64,000 nt of DNA from Petasospora fabianii (GCA_022641835.1 CP048715.1:2170001-2234000); one strand, 5' to 3'. Shown: positions 9,954-20,293, counted from the stretch's first letter. Translations and numbers: made by a program. The notes: generated by a model from the letters alone, not told the origin.

Positions 9954-11816
9954 TCATTTTTTCTTTTTGTTCTTCTTCGACTTCTTTGATGGCGCAAGAG
10001 CATGACCAGTGGCATTGACATGTTGGAATAACTTATTTCTGGATGGGAAAGTAGAACTGCAGACAGTGCAAATCTCAGCACCCGTAGATTTTTCTTTTGG
10101 CTCTGAAGTCTGAGCTGGCGAAGCAGTACCAGAAACAGAGCTGGTACCCTTGTTCTTCTTCTTCTTGTCCTTCTTATCCTTTTTTGAAGTTCCCCAGTCG
10201 TCATCAGATTCATCAATGGCAAAAGTCTTACCTTTTTCAAGTGCCTTGGCAAGCTTTGAAAGTTCATCTTCCTCCTCAACTGCAAATTGAGCTCTTGTAG
10301 CTGGTGGTGAACTAGCATATTTCTGTTTCTTCTTTTCCTTCTTCGACAGTTTCTTCGGAGCAGCCGCAACTTCATCAACCTCATTTGCAATGTCGTCATC
10401 GACTCCACTGTCAATGTTGTCATCAATCTCGATATCTGCATCAAGCTTATCATCAATGCCAATTCTGCTGTAACTCTCTGCATCATTATCAATTTCGCCT
10501 TCGTCATCAGTATCGTTGTCATCATTGTCATCATCATCATCATCATCATCATCGTTAGTCTCAAGATTCTTGAGTTGTTCTTCAATCTTCCGCAATTCAT
10601 GATCCAGATCATCACCCGTTGCCGTGCTCTCATCTACCTCCACGTCGAGGTCCTCGGTGTCTGCGATACCATCTTCTTCATTCGCTTCGTCAGCACTGAC
10701 AAAGTCACTTTCTTCTGACACTGGATCAATACCTAAGGTGATACCTTCCTGTCTCATCTCCCACTTTAGCTGCTTCAGCAACTTTTTGTGTTTGGCGCTG
10801 TTCTCGTGTGACTTAAACTGCTTTTCTGTCTTGAACGTTTTGTCACAGATAACACATTCATAAAGCTGTGGGTCTTCCGGCTCTTCATCGTCGGAGCTGT
10901 CAGACACGAAATGGCGCTCCATCTCCGCAAGATCCTCATTATCAAGAGCTTGCCAGCTCTGCTCCCTGTACTGACCCATCTGAGCAGCATGTGCGGCACG
11001 ATCTCTCTCTATCTGTTTTCTGAGATCTTCTTGTTGTTTTCTCTTTCGCTCTTGCTCAAACTTAGCAGCACCTTCCTTCACTCTCGGGTCTCTCTTCTTG
11101 ACAAATGAGACAAAACTTCTCACTGCTTCATTGAACTCACGGCGAGCAATATCTCTGGTCTTCTTGTTCTCCCTCTCCATAGCACGCCTTGTGCGACGGT
11201 CACCTGCTGTTGAATATCTGTACTCATCCTTCCATGAAAAAGTCTTGACAGTAGAGAAGTTAGCCCATACCTGATAGAACCTTCTAACTTCAGAGCCGTA
11301 GTCAGACTTGGAATTACCGAATTTCGGATACAAGACATTGACTTCATCATCTGGATCATCATCTTGGTACTGGGAGTAGCCATCGAGACCAAGTTGTCTT
11401 CCAGCCAGAATTTCTTCAGATGCAAGCTTGTTGAACACTCTCTTGATGATTTGATACATTCCAGCAGGAGAATCATCCTTCCTTGTGTACAACGAGGGAT
11501 CAAAGAACTTGTAGATCTCATCAACAGTGGTTCCTGCAACTTCGGGCTCAACATACTCCTCTTGATCATTGACTCCACCATCGGTGTCTTCTCTCAGAAT
11601 TTGAGACTTGTGTGCATCATACCATGCCCTTTCCTGTGGGTCGGAGAGCACCTCATATGCGAGTCTGATCTCGGCAAATCTCTGTGTAGCCTCTTCAACA
11701 TTGTCTGGGTTTTTGTCGGGATGATACAGAAGAGCCATCTTTCTATATGCCTTCTTGAGCTCCGACTCCGTTGTGGATGTCGAAACACCCATCAGTTCAT
11801 AGTAGTCCGTTTTCAT
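9954..11816 (-). CDS. JJJ1: J-protein co-chaperone Jjj1 (DnaJ plus two C2H2 zinc fingers)
   Basis: Jjj1 stimulates Hsp70 Ssa ATPase and works in cytosolic maturation of pre-60S ribosomes, recycling Arx1/Alb1 with Rei1. The J domain occupies residues 1-70, with the HPD motif at 32-34 (LLYHPDKNP). A conserved central domain follows. The first C2H2 finger ([17 protein letters not shown]) lies around residues 310-340 and a second ([18 protein letters not shown]) near the C-terminus, before a lysine-rich tail. The region between the fingers is very acidic and includes nine consecutive Asp residues encoded by a GAT/GAC run. Length (620 aa) is close to S. cerevisiae Jjj1 (590 aa). Confidence 0.94.
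   Translation of the reverse strand: MKTDYYELMGVSTSTTESELKKAYRKMALLYHPDKNPDNVEEATQRFAEIRLAYEVLSDPQERAWYDAHKSQILREDTDGGVNDQEEYVEPEVAGTTVDEIYKFFDPSLYTRKDDSPAGMYQIIKRVFNKLASEEILAGRQLGLDGYSQYQDDDPDDEVNVLYPKFGNSKSDYGSEVRRFYQVWANFSTVKTFSWKDEYRYSTAGDRRTRRAMERENKKTRDIARREFNEAVRSFVSFVKKRDPRVKEGAAKFEQERKRKQQEDLRKQIERDRAAHAAQMGQYREQSWQALDNEDLAEMERHFVSDSSDDEEPEDPQLYECVICDKTFKTEKQFKSHENSAKHKKLLKQLKWEMRQEGITLGIDPVSEESDFVSADEANEEDGIADTEDLDVEVDESTATGDDLDHELRKIEEQLKNLETNDDDDDDDDDNDDNDTDDEGEIDNDAESYSRIGIDDKLDADIEIDDNIDSGVDDDIANEVDEVAAAPKKLSKKEKKKQKYASSPPATRAQFAVEEEDELSKLAKALEKGKTFAIDESDDDWGTSKKDKKDKKKKNKGTSSVSGTASPAQTSEPKEKSTGAEICTVCSSTFPSRNKLFQHVNATGHALAPSKKSKKNKKKK
10527..10554 (-). repeat. GAT/GAC microsatellite encoding poly-Asp in JJJ1
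   Basis: An imperfect trinucleotide run (ATC on the plus strand) encodes nine consecutive Asp residues and is flanked by further Asp/Asn codons. It is likely length-polymorphic between strains (inference). Confidence 0.8.
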
Positions 11817-12056
11817 CTTGACTGTGCTAGTGACTGAATGACCTCTTACTCATGGAATACTATCGGCAGCGATGGGCCATTTGTAAGTGCACCTCATCGA
11901 CCCGATTTTTCTGGCCAGTCCGCGGGGCAGTAAAAGTTGAAAGTCCGGCCGCGGAGCGTTAAAACCCGGACATCTCAACTGTAACTATAGTCAGTTTATG
12001 TGGCTTTAATAAAGTCATCAACGTCATATTTCGTTCAGTGATATACAAAATGCATC

Positions 12057-13760
12057 TCATTTCACTGTCTTGTGCAATACAGTGTACAGCAATTCCAAGT
12101 TCTTGTACATCTGTGTGGTACATTGGGTGAGGTGCTCCTTGCCTCTCTGGTCAAGATCCATGTAGACGTCCAGGGCCATATCTTCATCATACAAGAGCTT
12201 ATGTGTCTTGTTGACAAACTCACGAAGAATACTTTCACGTTGGGACTGTAAGGCAATGTTTGGGATCATCTCCTTGACCTTGTCAAAAGGAACTCCCAAG
12301 TTGATTAAGACGTTCTTAATCATGTTCTGGGCTTGAACCAGTGAGAGTACATCGACCTCGGCGAGTTTGAGATCTTCGTACAATGGCACGCCGCATGTAG
12401 TCTTCGACATGAGCTCAGGATACTTCTCTGGAGTCACAGAGTCCTTGAGGTTTCCGCGCACTTTGTTCAACTCCGTATTCGAGATCTCTTGAAGCTTTTT
12501 GTAGTCACTTGAAACTGTGTCCAATTTCTTCTGGAGATCATCATTAGCAGCCTTCAGTCTACCACACTCTTGTTGGGAGTCAATGATCAATTGATCTTTC
12601 ACTTCTACCATCTCTTTGAGACTCATATTGGTGCCTTTAACAACGCTAGACTCGTCTCTCAACTCCTGGTTGGCGGTTTTGAGTTTTGTGAGCTCCCTTT
12701 CCAACGCGTCGGTATGAGCCTTCAGCTTATCAGTGGCCTCAACTTCGTCTTGCTTCTGCTTCGCAAGCTCCTTACTGACGTGGTCAAGCTTTTCGGACTT
12801 TTCAAGATTAATTTTCTGAGAGGCTTCCACCTCCAGGGTGAGTTTCTCATTATTCTGGACAACGTCGGCGTTCGTTGATTTCAAGTCAGCACTTTCCCTT
12901 GAAAGTATCACTATTTGCTCTTCTTTTTGTTTCAACTCCACTTCATGCTGCTTTGTCTGTTCCTCGAGCTTTTTTATGCGTGATTGTAATTGCTTGTTTT
13001 CGTCCTGTGCTGTGGTGAGCTGCAGATCACGCTTAGCAATGGCTTCCTTGGTAGAGATCTCGAAGTGATCGGACTTAGCACCTTTAGAGATGCTTTCCAT
13101 GACAAGGTAACCACCAGTTGTTTCAAGTAAGAAGTGTTTCAAGTCTCTCAACTCCTTTAATTCTTTTGCTTGTTGCTCTTGTTGTTGTAAAAGTTCTCGT
13201 TGCCTCTGTAGCTGAGCCTTTTCAGTAGAGCTTGGACGCGACTTTGATGGTGTATCCTCCAAATGCGAAGGCCTTGACGTATCATCACTATCATCACTAT
13301 CATCACTTGCGTCACTTGCATCATCAGTCTCTTCATCAAGCTCGGTGACTTCTGCAACATGAACACTCTGTGCCAACTTGGAGAGCTTAGACTTCAGTAA
13401 ATCCTTAGGTTGGGCTCGAGCGCCGTCAACTGGTGTTGATTGTGACAGTGGAACAGGGCTCTGATGTTTCTGTTGGTATGGAGTTTCTTGTACAGCAGCA
13501 GTAGCTCCCCCATCAGTAAACTGTGGGTTCAGTTGTGGCATCTTCTTCCGTTGCATTTGGATTTGTGTCTTGGTGTATGAGGTGTCATCCTCATTTTGGT
13601 TGGTTCCTCCATAGAGTTCATGATCTAGATAGTCAGCCATTTCGATAACACTCATGCCATTTAATTCTGGAATATCTGGAGCAATGACGGAATCCTCTGG
13701 CTCTGTTTGATCATAGAGAAACGATTCCTTTCCTGTGTTGGTGAATGCAACTGCCATCAT
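12057..13760 (-). CDS. CNM67: Coiled-coil protein, probable spindle pole body outer-plaque component (Cnm67/Ady3 ortholog)
   Basis: The 567-residue product has a poorly conserved N-terminus with a Ser/Asp-rich low-complexity stretch (about 145-180). A long heptad-rich coiled coil follows (about 185-440, Glu/Lys/Gln-rich). It ends in a compact, non-coiled C-terminal domain, with VLSLVQAQNMIKNVLINLGV and RESILREFVNKTHKLLYDED. Length and layout fit Cnm67 (581 aa in S. cerevisiae), whose C-terminal globular domain anchors the outer plaque to the central spindle pole body. Sequence alone would leave Slk19 or other coiled-coil proteins open. Position decides it: CNM67 (YNL225C) lies between SQS1 and JJJ1 in S. 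cerevisiae, and its paralog ADY3 (YDL239C) lies next to GUD1. Here the gene is beside JJJ1 and close to GUD1. Confidence 0.7.
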   Translation of the reverse strand: MMAVAFTNTGKESFLYDQTEPEDSVIAPDIPELNGMSVIEMADYLDHELYGGTNQNEDDTSYTKTQIQMQRKKMPQLNPQFTDGGATAAVQETPYQQKHQSPVPLSQSTPVDGARAQPKDLLKSKLSKLAQSVHVAEVTELDEETDDASDASDDSDDSDDTSRPSHLEDTPSKSRPSSTEKAQLQRQRELLQQQEQQAKELKELRDLKHFLLETTGGYLVMESISKGAKSDHFEISTKEAIAKRDLQLTTAQDENKQLQSRIKKLEEQTKQHEVELKQKEEQIVILSRESADLKSTNADVVQNNEKLTLEVEASQKINLEKSEKLDHVSKELAKQKQDEVEATDKLKAHTDALERELTKLKTANQELRDESSVVKGTNMSLKEMVEVKDQLIIDSQQECGRLKAANDDLQKKLDTVSSDYKKLQEISNTELNKVRGNLKDSVTPEKYPELMSKTTCGVPLYEDLKLAEVDVLSLVQAQNMIKNVLINLGVPFDKVKEMIPNIALQSQRESILREFVNKTHKLLYDEDMALDVYMDLDQRGKEHLTQCTTQMYKNLELLYTVLHKTVK

Positions 13761-14440
13761 GAGGTAGCGACTGGGAGCGAGATAGACAGGTTGAAGCGAA
13801 AGGTAACCGAAAGGATTCCAGTAGCAGAAGGTAGATGAAGAAGTTCAAGAAAGCAGATGCTGGCGTTTCGTGCGGTTGGAAGAGTCCTTTGTCTAGTTGT
13901 GGAGAAAGGAGAACTCAGAGACTTGATTAGAAAATGCTTCTGTAAATACCTGCGGAAAGTTCTGCGTGACTGTGGAAACTCTTGAAGTGCACTGCGAAAG
14001 GTTGTCGTGGTTCTTATCAACTTGTTTGTTTTGACGATGAGATTTGTGGCCCATATAGGCTGCCGCCTAAGCAACATTGTTTACATTTCGCACAGATGTC
14101 AACAAAGGGTTATCCGAGGGTTTTTGGACCGACTTCCGGTCGCAGCGCGATGTGTCCACTAAAGACCAAGGCTACAAATTTGCATGAGAAAAACCACATG
14201 ACTTCGTATACTCTCAAAGTACCTCGATTTTCTATAAACCTGACAGTTGTCACTCTAATAGAAGTGAGCAGTCGCATCGCAAGAAGCAGTGCCAAAACTA
14301 CCCCCTGCCCTAGTCTACATGTCGAAACACGGGTGTGCGTGTACCACACCCGACCACCACCTGCTCTCGAAAAAAGTATAAAAGGGCGCGCGCCCGCCCT
14401 GGGGACTTACCGTCCCCCTTTTACAATGTTTTTCTTCTTC
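13761..14440. promoter_or_regulatory. Upstream region shared by the CNM67-like gene and the U1 snRNA gene
   Basis: I find no convincing protein gene here. A TATA box (TATAAAA, 14377-14383) lies 64 bp upstream of the inferred U1 5' end and is followed by a GC-rich segment (about 14384-14405). Spacing of this kind is normal for RNA polymerase II snRNA promoters in yeasts. Confidence 0.55.
14377..14383 (+). promoter_or_regulatory. TATA box of the U1 snRNA gene
   Basis: TATAAAA sits 64 bp before the inferred U1 +1 at 14441. No other gene on this strand is positioned to use it. Confidence 0.65.
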
Positions 14441-14580
14441 ATACTTACCTTAAGATGCCACCAGAGATCAAGAAGTCTGTGTGGCCAGCGGGCCGTGTTT
14501 GCATTGCACAGCGCATCTCGGGCTGCTGCTGACGTTCTCTTCGGAGACGGGTGGGTCTTATAATTTTTGATGTTTCCTCT
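14441..14580 (+). ncRNA. snR19: U1 spliceosomal snRNA
   Basis: U1 recognises intron 5' splice sites by base pairing. The RNA begins ATACTTACCTTAAG (14441-14454), the invariant U1 5' end, whose ACTTAC complements the GTAAGT donors in this window. Stem-loop I is CCAC+CAGA (14458-14465) paired with TCTG..GTGG (14476-14484). Its loop is GATCAAGAAG (14466-14475), the U1-70K site. AUUGCAC, the U1A loop motif, is at 14503-14509. An outer stem II can form from CAGCGG (14486-14491) with CTGCTG near 14523-14531. Stem III is TCTC-UUCG-GAGA (14536-14547). The Sm site ATAATTTTTG is at 14560-14569, preceded by GTGGGTCTT, almost as in S. cerevisiae snR19. The 3' end is estimated: about 10 nt past the Sm site if it ends like snR19, longer if a terminal stem-loop is present. 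At about 140 nt it is far shorter than the 568-nt S. cerevisiae RNA. Confidence 0.93.
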
Positions 14581-15387
14581 TCTCCCTACACCGGTGCGTG
14601 TCTGTCATCCGCCTTCGCTGGAAGGTGTTTCGATGGTGGCCCAGTTGAGTGTAAGGGGGAACAGGTTTTCTTCGTGCTCACGTAGCATGAAACTTACGGG
14701 TGCTTCTTCGGATTGCTCGTCCTTTCCAGCGGGTTGGTGTCAGATGACACGTCTGGTTGGAGGATTGAATTAATCTTGTGGCTAGCATTTGAGGTTTGAG
14801 CTTCTCTGACGCACATTCCGTGTCGAGTATTTCTCCCCAACTAATGGTAGATCATCACAATACTCAGTTCTATGTAGTTTAGATAGGATAGTTGACAACG
14901 CTTTCACCTGTGGTTCATGGATGAACCAATATCGTCCGTCGGCTACGTGGTCCATGATGGGTGCTTATGCCAGCTCTGTGATTCGACAGCCGCCACGATG
15001 CGAAACACCACATAAAAGAGTCGCTGTCAATGACAACAACGCAATCATGCGACGTTTAGGTTATCCGCTGGAAACCTCCTAAGCTGCTTTCTGCTTTCCC
15101 GGCTTCCTCTATATCAATGCCTTCGTAAATAATGCCGTCTCTCAAAACTCCTCCAGCGCTTCCGTCACTTATTGGTGAATACTCTTTCCGCGTCGGCGAT
15201 GAGCGGCTCACGTCGTTGCCGACGGCACATCCGCCGGCATGTCCCATCGGTATCGCCGAACGTTGGCAATCTTTGATATCGCGTCGGGGCAGACCCCACA
15301 ACCGAACACATCTATAAAACACACATTCCTTTCTCCGTTTCCCAGAGAGGGATCAACAGTTGCAGGGACGGTTCCGACTTTTGGAAG
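14581..15387. other. Gene-free stretch between U1 and GUD1
   Basis: This holds any 3' extension of the U1 transcript and the GUD1 promoter. A TATA-like CTATAAAA is at 15310-15317, about 75 bp before the GUD1 ATG. GATA-type words (for example TAGATAGGATAG near 14880-14891) occur but are not clustered. No other gene was recognised. Confidence 0.45.
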
Positions 15388-16773
15388 ATGACTAAACATA
15401 CTACCGACACCATCGTTGCACTCTACGCGGGTGCCTTCATTCACACTCCCACTCTTGGACAGCTCGATGTCATCGAGCACGGTGTGGCCGGAGTCTCTGC
15501 CGATGGATCAATCTTGTTATTCGAGCGTGAATCCACCGTTGACGCTGTAATCAAAGAGTATTCCCTTAACAGAGCTGATCTTAAAATCACTGATATCACC
15601 CAGGGAAACAGGTTCTTCTTCCCAGGGTTCGTGGATACACACATCCATGCCCCACAATACCCAAACAATGGAATCTTTGGTAATTCCACCCTTCTAGATT
15701 GGCTCACAACATATACTTTCCCCCTCGAGGCCTCTCTCACGAACTTGAAGAGGGCTGATCTCGTATACAACAAGGTCATCGCCCGTACCTTGGGTAACGG
15801 TACCACCTGTGCCGCCTACTACGCCACCATCGATGCCGATGCTACGAATCTTCTAGCTGACCTCGCGTTGAAGTTGGGTCAGAGAGCTTTGATCGGTAAA
15901 GTTTGTATGAACGACAACTCTCCAGACTACTACATTGAGACTTTGGATGAATGCAAACACGGCACTCAGAAGGTATTGGACCATATCAAGAAGGTTGATC
16001 CTACAAATGAGCTCATCGCCCCTGTATTGACGCCACGTTTTGCCCCAAGTTGTACTTCCGAGTTGATGCATTGGCTTGGTGCATTAAAAAAAGAACATGG
16101 TCTTCATTCACAAACACATATCTCTGAGAATAAGAATGAGATTGAGTGGGTCGGTAAGTTGTTCCCGGATTCTGCTTCGTACGCTGATATCTACAACGAC
16201 CATAACTTGTTGGATGACAAGACAATATTGGCCCATGCTATCCACTTGTCTGATCATGAAAAGGACTTGATCAGAGAAAAGGGATCTGGCGTCTCTCACT
16301 GTCCAATATCCAATTCTGCAATCACTTCCGGAGAGTGCAGAGTGAGATGGCTGCTTGATAATGAGATCCCTGTTGGTCTTGGTACTGATGTTTCTGGTGG
16401 TTTCTCTCCATCTATTTTGAACACTGCTAGACAAGCTGTGCTTGTGTCAAGACATTTAGCCATGGAAACCGGCTCAGAACATGACAAGCTCTCTGTGGAG
16501 GATGTGCTTTTCTTGGGTACCCAAGGTGGTGCTAAACTTGTTGGATTGCAAGACAAGATTGGTTCATTTGGAGTTGGTAAGCATTGGGATGCCCAGCTCA
16601 TTGATCTTGACACGGAGGGATCACAAGTTGACGTCTTCGACTGGCAGGTTCCAGAGATCAACACTGAGACTTATGATCAGAAGTGGAAAAACATTGTTGC
16701 TAAGTGGTTGTTCAATGGAGATGATAGAAACTCTTCAAGAGTTTGGGTCAAGGGTAGATTGGTCAAAGAATAG
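15388..16773 (+). CDS. GUD1: Guanine deaminase
   Basis: The enzyme is a cytosolic zinc amidohydrolase that converts guanine to xanthine in purine salvage and catabolism. The 461-residue product has the metal-binding motif FVDTHIHAPQYPNNG near residue 80. The family segment LLDWLTTYTFPLE, the metal ligand HTHISENKNE, the H ligand in ILAHAIHLSDHE, and the Asp of GLGTDVSGGFSPS follow in order. S. cerevisiae Gud1 is 489 aa. GUD1 is YDL238C there, next to ADY3, the paralog of the coiled-coil gene found upstream here. Confidence 0.95.
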   Translation: MTKHTTDTIVALYAGAFIHTPTLGQLDVIEHGVAGVSADGSILLFERESTVDAVIKEYSLNRADLKITDITQGNRFFFPGFVDTHIHAPQYPNNGIFGNSTLLDWLTTYTFPLEASLTNLKRADLVYNKVIARTLGNGTTCAAYYATIDADATNLLADLALKLGQRALIGKVCMNDNSPDYYIETLDECKHGTQKVLDHIKKVDPTNELIAPVLTPRFAPSCTSELMHWLGALKKEHGLHSQTHISENKNEIEWVGKLFPDSASYADIYNDHNLLDDKTILAHAIHLSDHEKDLIREKGSGVSHCPISNSAITSGECRVRWLLDNEIPVGLGTDVSGGFSPSILNTARQAVLVSRHLAMETGSEHDKLSVEDVLFLGTQGGAKLVGLQDKIGSFGVGKHWDAQLIDLDTEGSQVDVFDWQVPEINTETYDQKWKNIVAKWLFNGDDRNSSRVWVKGRLVKE

Positions 16774-17001
16774 AGCCATCCTTTACAAATGTCCGCCGGA
16801 AGTATGATGCTTATGGAGTTCTGCATAATTAGTTCTTAATTGCTACATATGGATTCGGTATTACTTGCTTACTGCTAACTTTTTGGTATTAGTAATTCTT
16901 TATTAGACAACTGTAATACCGTTGGATGCATTCGTTAATATATTAGATTCTAGTTTTCTGCCTTAATAGCTCCTATAATTGACGTAGTCCTTCTGTTCAA
17001 C

Positions 17002-17613
17002 TCAATAATACGCTGGGGCATAAAGCAGTGGCAAATTTGGATGCTTCTCCTGCCATTCCACAAGGATGTCCATAATTTTGTCCTCAAAAGGTTCACTGTC
17101 CTGGTGGGTTTTACTCTTCTCACTGGACTCTGCAAGGGCACGAGCCAACTCCAAGATACCCTCACCACCAATCTGAGCATTTTCGTCATCATCCTTGATA
17201 TCCACATTGATAATATGGACAATCTTGTTCAAATTACCACCTCTATTCAACAGGTCTTCACACACAGAGTCAAAACACCTTTCTTCACAAGTAAATACGA
17301 AATCAAATACACTCTTCCCTTCATGCCACTTCTCCGGGTGATGCTTAATCTTTCTATTTCTATCGAGCATTCTCAGCACACCACTGAGCTCATATACTTT
17401 GTGGTTCTGTGAAAGTAAGTCCTGATAGATGTCTTCATACGGTGTTCCAAATGGATACACGTTTGGTTTGTCGATAGAGACACCGGGAAGACGAACGGCA
17501 GATCCTGTACCAAATGATGAAACGTTAAAACCGGCATCCTTGAGCCGCTTGTGGGATTCCATGGAACGATTGTTATTCGATGCACATACTGTGCAGAATT
17601 TGAGGTCGGACAT
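17002..17613 (-). CDS. SSU72: RNA polymerase II CTD phosphatase Ssu72
   Basis: Ssu72 dephosphorylates Ser5 (and Ser7) of the Rpb1 CTD and is a subunit of the cleavage and polyadenylation factor, acting in transcription termination and gene looping. The 203-residue protein starts with the signature KFCTVCASNNNRSMESH, with the nucleophile Cys10 and Arg16 of the CX5R loop. The downstream HIINVDIKDDDENAQIGG holds the general-acid Asp. Length matches the family (about 200 aa). It is convergent with GUD1. Confidence 0.96.
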   Translation of the reverse strand: MSDLKFCTVCASNNNRSMESHKRLKDAGFNVSSFGTGSAVRLPGVSIDKPNVYPFGTPYEDIYQDLLSQNHKVYELSGVLRMLDRNRKIKHHPEKWHEGKSVFDFVFTCEERCFDSVCEDLLNRGGNLNKIVHIINVDIKDDDENAQIGGEGILELARALAESSEKSKTHQDSEPFEDKIMDILVEWQEKHPNLPLLYAPAYY

Positions 17614-18626
17614 GGTGTATTATAAGATATAATATGAGAAATTAAGAGTGGCTAATGGAGTCGATGTTTGAGATCTCTCTGATCAAGCATTGAATTTTGG
17701 TGTGGAGTGGCCAGTTCCGGTAAGATTCTCACGTGACTGAGTCGGAAGTGTCCTATACCCTCCATTATTTGTACCTATTGAAAAGGCTAACTAACACGCT
17801 AACTAACAGTCATAATGCTTGTCTTTAATTAAAGCACATGAACTGGTCCACTTTCAGATCGAAAGTAAGAAAATGATCTATGGCGTGCTTGTGACGACAT
17901 CAAGCTACCTTTTATTAGGACATCATGAGGAAAGATGGGACTATTATGGGCTGGGGTCATCTCTTTGAAACTCTCTAATGTCCAGTGATGGAGTCTTGAC
18001 AGTTTAAACTTCTAACTCTATTGTGTCTAATCAGTCAATGCATTCAAAGAGCACCCCCTGACCTTGACTTCCTAATTAGGCATCCGCAGTGGAGTATCGC
18101 GGGTATAGAAGAAAATACGAAGTATTAAACCGACGCGAAACTGACTCTGTCCTTCTGTCAATCAATTGAAGAAAGAGGAAGCGTCATCTGCCGGACATCC
18201 CGCTGCCTCTCAGGGCCACCCAGAGCGCCTTCTTAGCTCTTATTTGCGCCCTAGAGCATTCCAGAATGCTAATACTTCTACACAACTCGACCCCTAGCGT
18301 AGTCCTCACCCATGTGCATTGAACAACACCAAAATCGCTTCTGTCCTTTCGGCCCCCGAGTCACATGCCAACCCCAGGAAATTGATTGATTGAGCGAACA
18401 AAGAGCGCAAATGGGATTCCGCCGCCCCCAGCTCTCATTCGCGATTATCGTAGTGGCCGGCCCACGGCCCACGGCCCACGTCGAGTCACAAAGTTTTCAT
18501 CTCCGACGAATCCTTCCCTCTCCTATCATAGACTGTTTTTGGTTCTGGTGGTAACGTTCTTCGTTCATCAACTACTTTAGTTGATTCATTCACTTCTCTT
18601 CCTTTCCATACAAAGTATAAACAACC
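17614..18626. promoter_or_regulatory. SSU72/ADE12 divergent intergenic region with TGACTC elements
   Basis: This 1-kb stretch has no recognisable protein gene. It carries three TGACTC cores, at 18142-18147 (plus), 18358-18363 (minus) and 18483-18488 (minus). These are the shared recognition sequence of Bas1 and Gcn4, which activate purine genes in S. cerevisiae, and are therefore plausible regulators of ADE12. It also has an E-box (17730-17735), three tandem GGCCCAC units (18459-18479) and an intron-like stretch (17720-17809, described under findings). Confidence 0.55.
18459..18479. repeat. Three tandem copies of GGCCCAC
   Basis: These are perfect 7-bp tandem units just upstream of the proximal TGACTC element of ADE12. 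Confidence 0.9.
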
Positions 18627-19916
18627 ATGACTGACGTCGTATTGGGTTCCCAGTGGGGTGACGAGGGTAAAGGTAAGCTCGTGGACCTCTTGTGTGATGA
18701 TATTGATGTCTGTGCCCGTTGTGCTGGTGGTAACAATGCTGGTCATACCATCGTGGTCAACGGTGTCAAGTACGACTTCCACATGCTTCCATCTGGTCTC
18801 GTGAATCCAAAGTGTCAGAACCTTATTGGTAACGGTGTTGTCATTCACGTCCCATCCTTCTTCCAGGAGTTGGAAAACTTGGAGTCCAAGGGTCTCGACT
18901 GCAGAGACAGACTCTTTATCTCCTCCCGTGCCCACCTCGTCTTTGACTTCCACCAGAGAACAGACAAACTCCGTGAGGCTGAGCTCTCTGGTAACAAGAA
19001 GTCCATTGGTACTACAGGTAAGGGTATCGGTCCAACCTACTCCACCAAGGCCTCCAGATCTGGGCTCAGAGTTCACCACCTCGTTAACGATAACGAAGGT
19101 GCCTGGGAAGAATTCGAGACTAAGTACAGACGTCTTGTTGCCACCAGACAGCAGCGTTACGGTGGCTTTGATTACGACATTGAGGATGAGATTGCCCGCT
19201 ACAGAAAATACAAGGAGCAACTCAAGCCATTTGTCGTTGACTCTGTTGAGTTCATCCACTCCGCTATTGCCCAGAAGAAGAAGATCCTTGTGGAAGGTGC
19301 TAATGCTCTCATGCTTGATATTGACTTTGGTACTTACCCATACGTGACATCTTCCGCTACTGGTATTGGTGGTGTTATTACTGGTCTTGGTGTCCCACCA
19401 CGTGCCATCAAGAACGTCTATGGTGTCGTCAAGGCCTATACCACCCGTGTCGGTGAAGGTCCATTCCCAACTGAGCAGCTCAATGCCGATGGTGAGAAGT
19501 TGCAGGACATTGGTGCCGAGTACGGTGTCACCACTGGTAGAAAGAGACGTTGCGGTTGGTTGGATCTCGTCGTGTTGAAGTACTCCAACATGATCAACGG
19601 TTACACCTCTTTGAACATCACCAAGCTCGATGTTCTTGACACATTTAAGGAGATCCCAGTCGGTATTGCATACAAGCTCAACGGTAAGACTCTGCCTTCT
19701 TTCCCAGAGGACTTGATCGATTTGGGTAAGGTTGAGGTTGTCTATGAGACCCTTCCAGGTTGGAACACCGACATCACAAAGATCACCAAGTACGAGGATC
19801 TTCCGGAGAACGCCAAGTCCTACTTGGCCTATATTGAGAAGTTCCTTGGTGTTCCTGTTGAGTGGGTCGGTACCGGTCCTGGTAGAGAGTCCATGTTGCA
19901 CAAGCCAATCAACTAA
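18627..19916 (+). CDS. ADE12: Adenylosuccinate synthetase
   Basis: The enzyme makes adenylosuccinate from IMP, aspartate and GTP, the first committed step from IMP to AMP. The 429-residue product begins with the GTP/IMP-binding signature [17 protein letters not shown]. It contains [27 protein letters not shown], the IMP loop around [20 protein letters not shown], and [15 protein letters not shown] for aspartate and IMP. Length is typical (433 aa in S. cerevisiae). Codon bias is strong, as in the malic enzyme and GDH genes. In S. cerevisiae ADE12 (YNL220W) is beside ALG9 (YNL219C), as here. Confidence 0.97.
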   Translation: MTDVVLGSQWGDEGKGKLVDLLCDDIDVCARCAGGNNAGHTIVVNGVKYDFHMLPSGLVNPKCQNLIGNGVVIHVPSFFQELENLESKGLDCRDRLFISSRAHLVFDFHQRTDKLREAELSGNKKSIGTTGKGIGPTYSTKASRSGLRVHHLVNDNEGAWEEFETKYRRLVATRQQRYGGFDYDIEDEIARYRKYKEQLKPFVVDSVEFIHSAIAQKKKILVEGANALMLDIDFGTYPYVTSSATGIGGVITGLGVPPRAIKNVYGVVKAYTTRVGEGPFPTEQLNADGEKLQDIGAEYGVTTGRKRRCGWLDLVVLKYSNMINGYTSLNITKLDVLDTFKEIPVGIAYKLNGKTLPSFPEDLIDLGKVEVVYETLPGWNTDITKITKYEDLPENAKSYLAYIEKFLGVPVEWVGTGPGRESMLHKPIN

Positions 19917-20293
19917 AGGGTTGTGTAAATCACTCACTGTTTTCGTTGATAATTGGTTTCATGTTTTGTTTAGTATAAGGTTTGTCATAAATTCTGGTTA
20001 GATTCTGGATTTTACTCGCATTGTAGTTGACTGCCTGCGAAATCATTGAACAAGTTCACGGTTCATATCATCAACACGTACAGCCATAAAATCACCTCAG
20101 CCCTTAGCTAGTGATAAGAGTAACTACATGATTGGTCACAGTCTTATTGTCGAAGTCCACATTGAATAGTGGGATAGGGACGAAGTTGATAGTGTGGGAA
20201 TCAAAATAGCTCTTGAAAAATCCGTGTTCTTGGCTCTTACATGAGCGTCTCATTATTCAGGTCTAGTGTCTTCTCCTCTGATGGAGTTTGAAC
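19917..20293. terminator. Convergent 3' regions of ADE12 and ALG9
   Basis: This is a 377-bp convergent intergenic stretch with T-rich and TA-rich words expected of yeast 3' ends. No gene or RNA structure was recognised. Confidence 0.4.

Noticed and set aside
14457-14534. Small open frame MPPEIKKSVWPAGRVCIAQR..
   Set aside because: It lies inside the U1 snRNA and is explained by the conserved RNA sequence.
18486-19937. 483-codon open frame antisense to ADE12
   Set aside because: Same codon-bias shadow; no family resemblance, and it spans the whole sense gene.
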